Below, piece after piece: positions 41,827 to 51,770 of a stretch of DNA of 64,000 bases. The translations under genes and the position numbers were made by a program. Each line of letters starts with the position of its first letter. The stretch's first letter is position 1. The stretch is from Balanoglossus misakiensis (Eukaryota; Hemichordata): NCBI GenBank assembly GCA_040954595.2, contig CM082593.2, forward strand, positions 11,222,001 to 11,286,000. The letters are read 5' to 3'. The notes under the pieces were generated by a model. That model was given only the letters and a program-made list of their open reading frames with translations, did not search any database and was not told the origin of the DNA.

Positions 41827-44536
41827 TTAAACCCTCGACTCATTTAACAATTCTGAAAGGCAGTTTTTTGGTGGGTCCCTAAAACATGGGGGGCCACCAA
41901 CTCTCTTCAACCGTAAGGTTGGTTGAACCTCAATCAATTTGTTATCTAATTTTACAATAAGGTCATTAAGGGCCTGCGATCTAAAGGCAGGCGATCTGAT
42001 GATTAGTCCATCTTGACCATCTTCTTCATCTGACATCATCAGATCGCCTGCTTTGACTACTTTTTCCCACAATAACTTGTCGCCTTCTTCCACCATTTTT
42101 CCACGACTCTGTAGAAGCTGTTAAAAGAACAAAAGAAAAGTATTTAGTTTGACGATCTTAAGGACTTATCTTTGACTATGCTGCCTATTTAAAGGGACAG
42201 AGTCACTCTCGCTGCACTTTTTCCATTAATTATGTTTGATACAAGACACTGTTTATGTTATTCTACATGTGGACATGTATTGAATGAGCATTCAACCACA
42301 CACACCATCCATCATGCTTGTAGACAGGCTTGTAGGGCGAGTTTCAACTCTCCTATCCTACAAACAGAATAGAAGTTGTGTATGTCTAGTACTTCATCAG
42401 CAGCTGAAATGTTGTCAATGTATTTTACTGTTGTAGACAAAGATAGCATTCACCAATCAGCATCTAACTTACCCTTCTCCTCCTTGATCTCAGTTTATTC
42501 TTCATGGCAGTGTTTGCTTTTCTTTCCTGATTCTTTTCCATGTTGTCAACAAATTTCCGTCTCTCCGTTTGCCATTTTCTATAAACTGCAACTGAATCAA
42601 AAAAAGGATTTCATAGTAGTGTACAAGTGACTCACCATCATATAACAATATCAGAAAATTTAATAATTATGTACAACTGGTCATTGGTGTGAGCATTTTG
42701 CCAATTCTTCAAAACTGGGTAGCCTTGAAGAAATTGTTTGAAATGCATAAGATGTTGATGGGCACACAAAACAGATGTTTTCTTAAATTTCTCTGTAATT
42801 TACTATACAATGCTGACCTACAAAATGGGTAAGTCATCGGATAACTGTATGCACCGTACAAGTTCAGTAAAAAGCTGCCTATAGTACATATAAAGACACT
42901 GCTTAGTGCTAGAATGATTTAAAACTAATCATATCACAAATCATATTAGGTTGTAAAGTGTTCAAATAAATTTTAGATTTCTTACATTCCATCTCTTCCT
43001 CCTTGTATTCATCAGCATATTTTGCTTTTAACTGGTCAACCAGTCCTTTGAAGACAGTCTGGTTATGGGCACTCCTTAGCCTGTATGAAGAGTAAATGAA
43101 CACAAAAAAACATTTAATTAAGTTAAAACTGAAGTTTTTCTGTGGGGTTGAACTGAACATGCAAACCACACAAAATATGCCATTGACAAATGAAATATTT
43201 CACCTTGAAAGATTCAATACATGGTATGACAATGGTCAGAACTCAAATGCAAATAATGCTTGAATGTTACAATGAGCAAAAATGGTCAGGATCAACTTGG
43301 AAAATGAGATCATTGCCCACCTCTTGCTAGCAGTAGCATATTTGTCTGTTACGAAACTTACTGTTCCTACATGTATGTGTGAGTTCTGGGCAAGGTCAAT
43401 TATTTTTACTTGTGATTTTCTTTTGCATACATTATCACATGATAATCAACAATAATCCCTATTGTACACTGGGCAGGCTCCCCAATAAACTAACCCAAAG
43501 ACTGGTGTGTTTACATTTTTTGTCCAAGTTAATTATCATGCAAAAATCATGGACGCATCAGAACACCCCGTAAAAGACGAGAAAAAGGCGACATGGTCAT
43601 GGTTATGCTATTTTACCAATCACAAACAACAGGCATTGCAACATCTCTTGTCTGACGGGGTATTTGACCACTTTAACGCACAGAGACAGAGTGGTTGACT
43701 TCCTGTTGTCGTCAACCATACATTGTTTACACATTGTTCGTGATAATCCCTAATGCCTCTACGCCGAAGTTCCGCGTCCTTTCTCTCTGGGGGCTATAAC
43801 TTATAAATCTTCACACACTACACCAAAAAGATTACAGTGAGAAAAAAAGAGATATACTTACTCATTGTCTACTTCAAAAGCATCTTCAAGGCCTGCATAC
43901 AGCCGTTTTACCTGCCGCTGCAAGGTAAAACAATGGATATTTGGATTAACAACAAATATGTTTGGCGAGAAATATCATTGTACCTAGCCCCTATGCACAA
44001 ACGACTGAACAAAAAACACATTATCATAATATGGCAATCCAACCATTTCCAAATAGCTAAAATGCAATCGAGCAGAGTGTAAAACGAAACACATGAGGGG
44101 CGCGGATATAGACCAAGGCGCGTTTACATTGACTTACAAATATCATGGGATCCACCTTCTTTGTACTGCTGCCGCCGCCGCCGCCGTTCTGTTGTTTTTC
44201 TCTGAGGGCTTTGACCTCGGTCTCCAGACTGTCCAGTTTCTGTAACAGTTCCTCTCTCGTGTCGTCTGTTGTCGACACGAACTTGTCGTGTACCCGGTTG
44301 ACGGCATTCAGTAGCATCCGCATGCTACTAGTATTCGGGTTCTCTGATGATGAGCTGCTACTGCCAGGGGTGCTTGATGAGAGGCCTGCAGCTGATGAGG
44401 AGGTCGATCGTCTTTTCAAAAAAGGGGACGGGGACGGGGACGACGTCGACGGTGAGGCTCGCGAGGAACCGAACGAGTCATCACCCAGAACTTCGGCCAA
44501 AACTTCAGGTTCAGCTCGTCTGTAGAATCTTGACAT
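41827..44536 (-). CDS. transposon accessory protein, C14orf93-like, 319 aa
   Basis: Five exons join in one open frame with consensus sites: 44536-44138, 43917-43862, 43080-42986, 42591-42473 and 42117-41827 (399+56+95+119+291 nt, 320 codons including the stop). The N-terminal third is serine/proline-rich, followed by a coiled-coil-like stretch (TREELLQKLDSLETEVKALR) and a glycine run. Later exons give RQVKRLYAGLEDAFEVDNE, KGLVDQLKAKYADEYKEEE, a basic helix NTAMKNKLRSRRRRLLQSR and the C-terminal block MMSDEEDG, RSPAFRSQALNDLIVKLDNK, RVGGPP. From memory, vertebrate C14orf93 has a similar C-terminal order (basic LRSRR, MSDEED, RPPRFRAQ, GPP). I assign likeness, not orthology. It is divergent to the transposase with 217 bp between start codons. 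Its biochemical role is unknown. A nuclear DNA-binding cofactor is a guess from the basic segment. Confidence 0.75.
42190..42375. repeat. MITE family A copy inside the accessory gene intron
   Basis: Blocks gtcactctcgctgcactttttccattaa, tacaagacactgtttatg and attcaaccacacaca match the left half of the full-length copy at 38370-38675. It lies in the last intron of the C14orf93-like gene, so it inserted in or was carried by the EnSpm element. Confidence 0.6.
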
Positions 44537-44753
44537 CGCGAAAACGTTTGAGAAATCTTGGAGGTATATATTGAAATGAACATGTACGCCGCATTCGAGA
44601 ATGGGTATAAACTGAGTCCTGAAAACGTCCCCATTTTAAACTGCGCGCCCTGTTCACACTTCATGCACTTGTAAAAGTCAAAGGTGAATGTTTCATCCTT
44701 CAAAATGATTGGACACATTTAAAAGTCAAAGGTTACGTCGGAAGAGACCATTA
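44537..44753. promoter_or_regulatory. putative bidirectional promoter of the EnSpm element
   Basis: Only 217 bp separate the accessory-gene start (44536, minus) from the first transposase ATG (44754, plus). A tatata-containing stretch (ggaggtatatattgaaatg, 44560-44578) could serve the minus gene. Shared control of the two genes is inferred from the layout. Confidence 0.5.
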
Positions 44754-47700
44754 ATGAAGGGGTGGGTAAATATGGCTGGCACGTTGCCTTACGTACAAAT
44801 AGCAATAAAATACGTAGCTAAAATACCCCTTCATATGTGTAAAGATCCTACGGCCCCCACAGTGCAGTCATTTACACAATACGCGTCTGTATTTCCACTA
44901 TATTCTTCTGTGGTTGTAGAAAACCGTAGTACAATGCCTTTGAGAAAGTACGCGACGAAAATTTGCCCTTACTGTAAGGCAAGCCTTTCAAAGTCTGGCT
45001 ACTATGAACACAAAAACCGAAAGGGTGCCTGCGTCAAGTCGGATGATTTGACAGTATCTGAAAGAACCTCCACAGTTCCAGAGTTTGTCGTCTCCGGTGA
45101 CGATAATGCAGAGCTTCCGGGTAGTGGTATGGTCGGCTGTGAAGTCAATGACGATGATGTCAGTTTCACCTCTTCAACGAGGGATCTCACGGAAAGTGAC
45201 GCAGATTCAATTTCATCAAATGAACCGGAAAGTGAAGAATCTTCACAACGAGAGCAAATGGTAAGTTTACAGTGTGACTGCAGTGTTTCACGCCCATCTC
45301 TCTGCTATTTGTCAATGAGTCATGTGTATGTGTACCGACCACTGTTTAACTATTATGCATTCAAGACCGGACTTTTTCTGATATTATTTGAAATCCAGAG
45401 CAAACCCTGTAAATGCCAAAGGTAAAGGTGAGGGAAATTTCAGAGGTGAATTGCGATCCTCTCAGCTGCCACAGCAAATGTCAAATTTATTTTTACATAA
45501 GTCATAACTCATTTACATTCCATGAACCATGAAGTTCTCTTGTTTGGTTTTATTTCCAGTACTGTATTTTTATTCTGTGTTACCCAGTGTTCTCATTGTC
45601 AACATAGCCTATATCTGTGTAACAACCATTGTTTTTTGTTGACAAATGGGAAATGAAATCTCGTCTGGACATGGATTCAATTTTGCAAATAACAATGCTT
45701 TACCGTACACATACATGTATATGTATATGTCGAAGTTTGGTAGATAATTTTTTGAAATTGAACACGAAACTGTACTATATATACACTTACAAAAATACTG
45801 AAACCATTATGTCTTGCAATATGATAAACTATTTACTTTATTCAAACTGTCTATTTAGACCATCAACGTGCAACTGATGCATTGACATTTTAATTTAAGT
45901 CCTGCCTCTGTATCTCCAATTGCTTGCAATTCTAAGGTTTTTTTTTCACTTTTTTGTTGCAGACTAGTGAAATATGGAACGAGAATGAACTACGTGAAGC
46001 AGCAGACTTTGAAAGTTCAGCTGGTGCATCAGCTGAGCAATCACAATTTAAAGGGCAGCTAAAGGGGTTTTTCCTGCTTCTCCTGCACTGGCAGTATGTC
46101 AACTACGTTTCTGATAAAGCCATGGCTGTCTTGTTTAAGATTCTTTTCAAACTACTGCTGCTGCTTGGGATCATATTGAAAAGTAAGAAATTAGAAGAAT
46201 TTTCCAGCCAGTTTCCACATACTTTTCATGGCATCAGAACATTGTTGGGACTGGAAATAGATAACTTCAAGAAGTTTGTGATGTGCCCAAAATGTCATAC
46301 CAGGTACGACTACAGTGAAGCATTTGAAGAGAATAGCAGAGGAAAGAAAAAGTCTAAGACCTGCACGCATGTTGAATTTCCAAGTCATCCACACAGAAAA
46401 CAGCGTAGACCATGTGGTGCATTCCTGATGAAGACTGTAAGGGGAAAGAACAGTGCTGAATATTTGTATCCAAAACGACTGTACTGCTACAAAAGCATCA
46501 AAGCGTCACTTCAGGAACTTATCAAAAGGCCAGACTTTTTACAGAAATGCCAAGAATGGAAGCAAAGGGAAGTTCCTGATGGAATTTTATCCGATGTTTA
46601 TGATGGGAGAGTGTGGAGAGAGTTCATGCTAAAAGACAGTAGTGATGAACATACTTTTGCAGCAATGTTGAATGTAGACTGGTTTCAGCCATACAAACAT
46701 ACAAATGACTCAGTGGGAGTCATATATCTGATTTTGCAGAATCTGCCACGTACTGAACGATTTAAACCTGAAAACATTATATTGGTAGGAATCATACCTG
46801 GTCCTACAGAACCGAAACGGGACATAAATCCTTACTTGGATCCATTAGTGGATGAATTACTTGAGATGTGGAATGGTGTTGAACTAAAGGATTCTTCCTT
46901 CTGTGGATTTAATATCTATAGCATGATGCTCCTATGCCTGTCTTGTGACATACCAGCTTGTCGGAAATGTGGAGGTTTTTTGGGACATTCAGCTGAAAAA
47001 GGTAGGGTGTCAGTCCTTACATTTTATTAAAGCTTAATTAGTTATAAATTTGCCATTTTTTCTGTACTTTATTTTTTCCTGTGTTTCAATTGCAATTCTT
47101 TCTGTTTAACGCAAAATATGGCTTTTGAGTACATGTATATTGTAATGATCACACCCCTTCATTGGAAGTATTTGGGGATGAAAATAATGTTTTACCAAAT
47201 CAAACTGGTGTAACAGTAGAGATACAAAATTGTTAATTGCATTTCTTGTCTTTAAAGTCGATTAGGTATAGGAACTTAGCTAAAATACCCCTTCATATGT
47301 GTAAAGATCCTACGGCCCCCACAGTGCAGTCATTTACACAATACGCGTCTGTATTTCCACTATATTCTTCTGTGGTTGTAGAAAACCGTAGTACAATGCC
47401 TTTGAGAAAGTACGCGACGAAAATTTGCCCTTACTGTAAGGCAAGCCTTTCAAAGTCTGGCTACTATGAACACAAAAACCGAAAGGGTGCCTGCGTCAAG
47501 TCGGATGAACACGAAACTGTACTATATATACACTTACAAAAATACTGAAACCATTATGTCTTGCAATATGATAAACTATTTACTTTATTCAAACTGTCTA
47601 TTTAGACCATCAACGTGCAACTGATGCATTGACATTTTAATTTAAGTCCTGCCTCTGTATCTCCAATTGCTTGCAATTCTAAGGTTTTTTTTCACTTTTT

Positions 47701-50554
47701 TGTTGCAGACTAGTGAAATATGGAACGAGAATGAACTACATGAAGCAGCAGACTTTGAAAGTTCAGCTGGTGCATCAGCTGAGCAATCACAATTTAAAGG
47801 GCAGCTAAAGGGGTTTTTCCTGCTTCTCCTGCACTGGCAGTATGTCAACTACGTTTCTGATAAAGCCATGGCTGTCTTGTTTAAGATTCTTTTCAAACTA
47901 CTGCTGCTGCTTGGGATCATATTGAAAAGTAAGAAATTAGAAGAATTTTCCAGCCAGTTTCCACATACTTTTCATGGCATCAGAACATTGTTGGGACTGG
48001 AAATAGATAACTTCAAGAAGTTTGTGATGTGCCCAAAATGTCATACCAGGTACGACTACAGTGAAGCATTTGAAGAGAATAGCAGAGGAAAGAAAAAGTC
48101 TAAGACCTGCACGCATGTTGAATTTCCAAGTCATCCACACAGAAAACAGCGTAGACCATGTGGTGCATTCCTGATGAAGACTGTAAGGGGAAAGAACAGT
48201 GCTGAATATTTGTATCCAAAACGACTGTACTGCTACAAAAGCATCAAAGCGTCACTTCAGGAACTTATCAAAAGGCCAGACTTTTTACAGAAATGCCAAG
48301 AATGGAAGCAAAGGGAAGTTCCTGATGGAATTTTATCTGATGTTTATGATGGGAGAGTGTGGAGAGAGTTCATGCTAAAAGACAGTAGTGATGAACATAC
48401 TTTTGCAGCAATGTTGAATGTAGACTGGTTTCAGCCATACAAACATACAAATGACTCAGTGGGAGTCATATATCTGATTTTGCAGAATCTGCCACGTACT
48501 GAACGATTTAAACCTGAAAACATTATATTGGTAGGAATCATACCTGGTCCTACAGAACCGAAACGGGACATAAATCCTTACTTGGATCCATTAGTGGATG
48601 AATTACTTGAGATGTGGAATGGTGTTGAACTAAAGGATTCTTCCTTCTGTGGATTTAATATCTATAGCATGATGCTCCTATGCCTGTCTTGTGACATACC
48701 AGCTTGTCGGAAATGTGGAGGTTTTTTGGGACATTCAGCTGAAAAAGGTAGGGTGTCAGTCCTTACATTTTATTAAAGCTTAATTAGTTATAAATTTGCC
48801 ATTTTTTCTGTACTTTATTTTTTCCTGTGTTTCAATTGCAATTCTTTCTGTTTAACGCAAAATATGGCTTTTGAGTACATGTATATTGTAATGATCACAC
48901 CCCTTCATTGGAAGTATTTGGGGATGAAAATAATGTTTTACCAAATCAAACTGGTGTAACAGTAGAGATACAAAATTGTTAATTGCATTTCTTGTCTTTA
49001 AAGTCGATTAGGTATAGGAACCAATTTGTGAACTTCACTCTCTGAAGAGACCTTAATAACTTTGACTCAATTATTCTTTTTAGGTTGCAATAAGTGTTTG
49101 CGGAGTTTCCAGCGTGATGGTTTTGGGAGTAAAGCTGATTATTCTGGTTTCAATCCAGAAGACTGGGAGGAACGTACCAATGAAGAACATCAACTTTATG
49201 CAGGTATTTATTGAATACCATAGTTTTTCCAATATTCAAACTGCTGAAATAGTTCAACCAACAATCATTTCCTGGAATGTATATTATTTTTTGAACTGCA
49301 TTTCTTCGTGCAATATGTAAAAAGATGCACATTTCCTCTACTGTTTCTCTTTACTGTGAAAAAAGGGACATATTATAATCGTCGTAAAGTGACATCATGT
49401 AAATATGACAAGCATCTACATGTACACTGGTTTACACATTGCTATATCAGTACGCGTATTTTTCTTTTTTTCTAGGAATGGCCAAGCAAGCAAAGACAAA
49501 AGCAGAACGTCAGCAAATTGAATCAAAGTATGGAGCAAGATATTCAAGTCTTTACCGTCTTCCATACTACAATGCTGTGCGCTTCAGTGTCATAGATCCA
49601 ATGCATAATCTCTTACTGGGTACTGCAAAACACGTCCTCAAGGTTTGGAAAGAATGCAAGGTTGTTAGTGATGAAGATATGGAAGAAATTCAGAGAAGAG
49701 TCAATGAGATGAAAACTCCCAGTGATGTTGGAAGGATTCCTAGCAAAATAACCTCTGGATTTTCTGGTTTTACAGCAGACCAGTGGAGAAACTGGACATG
49801 TATATACTCTTTGTATGCTATCCAGGGTTTTGTAACTGGTGAACATCTTGACTGTTGGAAACAGTTTGTGTATGCATGCAAATTGTTGTGTAGTAGAAGT
49901 ATTTCTGTAGAGAAGGTATCAACTGTCCACACATATTTAAGATTATTTTGTAAGAAATTTGAAAAGTTATATGGACCTGAGATGTGTACTCCAAATATGC
50001 ATTTACATTTACATCTGAAAGAATGCCTACTGGACTATGGTCCTGCATATTCTTTCTGGTTGTTCTCATGTGAACGATACAACGGTATCTTAGGTAATTT
50101 TCCTACCAATAATCGTGCTGTCGAAGTGCAATTAATGAGAAAATTCATGCAGGGTTTTCAAGTTTACTCTATGCAATGTAATAGCTCTGACAATTTCTTT
50201 CATGATATCTGGTCCACCTTTCAGGAGAACTGTACAGGCTCATTAGCTATAAATGAAAGTGAAAATAACTACTATGAAAGTCATAGGAGGAAAACTTCTC
50301 AAAGTTTTGAGGATGTAAATTTTTCAGAATCTGAGTCTCAGATTGTCCTACCTCCTATTGTGCAATCGGCTCTTGACTCTGAAGATATAGAAATGTTGGA
50401 TAACATGTATTCATATTTATATGCAAGTAAGCGTGTTAAAGTGATTGTTGCACTAACAGAACAATTCAGTAGAGTTTGGCAAGATGGCCAACTGTACAAT
50501 GTAGCCATCGCCAAAGAACGAAGGCAGTGCATATGTGGTAGCATGCTGGTGTGA
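44754..50554 (+). CDS. Plavaka-type EnSpm transposase, spliced, about 914 aa
   Basis: Exons 44754-45260, 45963-47001, 49084-49203 and 49476-50554 join in frame (507+1039+120+1079 nt, 915 codons with stop). An N-terminal zinc finger (KICPYCKASLSKSGYYEHK) and an acidic linker precede the catalytic part. The DDE-type domain has MLNVDWFQPYKHTNDSVGV (first Asp), NLPRTERFKPENIILVGIIP, GPTEPKRDINPYLDPLVDEL and LSCDIPACRKCGGFLGHSA (second Asp). Exon 4 gives FSVIDPMHNLLLGTAKHVLK and a C-terminal SFWLFSCERYNGILG. These blocks are those of Plavaka/Tnp2-like cut-and-paste transposases. A duplicated exon 2 lies within intron 2. The end at 50554 may be premature, because coding-like sequence continues in another frame. 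Internal ATG choices at 44772 or 44936 are possible. Confidence 0.88.
47277..49020 (+). repeat. tandem duplication of transposase exon 2 with flanks
   Basis: From gctaaaataccccttcatat to gattaggtataggaac, the sequence 44817-45044 plus 45758-47275 is repeated at 47277-49020. Copy 2 lacks 45045-45757, including the exon 1 donor, and is joined through a 3-bp TGA overlap. The duplicated exon (47709-48747) keeps both splice sites and its frame. Only a few substitutions separate the copies (for example Arg to His near 47737). Using both exon copies would break the reading frame, because the exon starts in phase 0 and ends in phase 1. Recent duplication or an assembly artefact are both possible. Confidence 0.9.
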
Positions 50555-50576
50555 ATAGGACCAGCAGTCAGGCCTC

Positions 50577-50933
50577 TTGACTATAGATCCAAAGTGTCAG
50601 ACAGAGAGAGCTGGTATAATTAAAGAACTTTTTCGCAGTGAAGTAATTTTGCAAGCTAATGAAGGGAAGTTGAAAAAAATTTCCCATATAAGAGCCAAAG
50701 TTGAGTGGTTGACAGATCACCCTTTCCATAATTATTTTGGTGGTGATGTAACTGTTTGGGGAACCACAACTGAATGCACAACAAGTGCACAGTTCATACC
50801 CTTAGAGAGAATTAGATGTAGGTGTGCAGTATCTGTTACCAAGGTGAAGTTTCAATATCAAAGTGGAAATAGGACAAGAATTTTAGAGAAAACTGTCACA
50901 ATCACTGTCCCTTTGAAAAGTATGAGTATTTAA
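50577..50933 (+). pseudogene. displaced C-terminus of the Plavaka transposase
   Basis: Directly after the transposase stop, another frame reads LTIDPKCQTERAGIIKELFR, then KISHIRAKVEWLTDHPFHNY and CRCAVSVTKVKFQYQ, ending at a stop at 50931-50933. It looks like continuing coding sequence, not random UTR. An in-frame TAG at 50556-50558 and a frame change just upstream separate it from the main chain. I read it as the damaged end of the transposase gene, which would make this copy defective or shortened. Alternatively the first stop is genuine and this is a decayed 3' extension. Confidence 0.5.
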
Positions 50934-51650
50934 AGGCATGTAAGCTGCAACTTGAAACTCTATAAACAAAGCATAATTTCATTCACTTGAACTCTGGAAG
51001 TAAATGTACTCTCAGAGACATAACATTTTCATTTTTCATTGCACTATTGCACTTGTTAAAAAATGCAGGAATTGCAGTACTGATATTTCTTTACTTTTTT
51101 GGCCATTTTGTCATAAGTGTTGATCTTGATATACTACATTAAGAAATTTCATTTAATAGACATATTTAAAAAGCATATCTGATTTTTTTTAAAGCTTAAA
51201 TTTTCTTATCCAGTTGTAGCTCATGTGCCAAGAAGGAAGGTGTTATGTATTGGTATTAACTGTTATGTATAATTTGTTGTGTACGAGGCTGAACACATGA
51301 GCATGCACAGTTGGTAATAAAGAAGCAGCATCGCTGTCTAGTTTGAACACACATGTCCAATTCTGTGTTGTCTAATTTCTCTGGTATGAGCCCACAATAA
51401 AATAGCAATATATTACAATATGTTTCTGTGGAAAATCCAAAAAAATTTCAACCACACTTATTAGTTTTTAAAAATTTAGCAAAATTGAAAATCACTCCCC
51501 AAAATCCTGGAGAAATTATTCAACTTCCTATAGCCCCTTCCATCACTGACTGCATCCTGAAACAATAATTCTGGAAAATCACTGAAATATTCCTGCTACA
51601 TCCCTAAATTTCAGTGAGTTTGAGCTGTGACCACCCATGTGTGTACATTA
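50934..51650. other. EnSpm interior, no gene recognised
   Basis: AT-rich 3' flank of the transposase gene. A segment at about 51240-51372 (tgttatgtattgg ... aataaagaagcagcatcgctg ... ctgtgttgtctaat) has a weak LTR-end look, but I cannot show a second LTR or target duplication. Confidence 0.35.
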
Positions 51651-51770
51651 TCATCTCTGACATCAAGTTTCTGCAACAACTCTTCTTATGCTTCGCATGG
51701 TGTTGAAACAAACTTATCATACACATGGTTGACGGCGTTCAGTAACTTGCGCATACCAATTGAATAGTTT
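51651..51770 (-). pseudogene. remnant of a second C14orf93-like exon 1
   Basis: On the minus strand this reads SIGMRKLLNAVNHVYDKF, then VSTPCEA, a stop, and EELLQKLD. Aligned with MRMLLNAVNRVHDKFVST ... EELLQKLD of the intact gene, 23 of 31 positions agree. The internal stop and the absence of the downstream exons show a dead fragment. It lies in the same orientation as the intact gene but on the far side of the transposase, so it comes from another, older copy of the gene or element. Confidence 0.75.

Noticed and set aside
51240-51372. Solo LTR
   Set aside because: TG-like start and aataaa are present, but I found no clear CA end, no target duplication and no second copy in the window.
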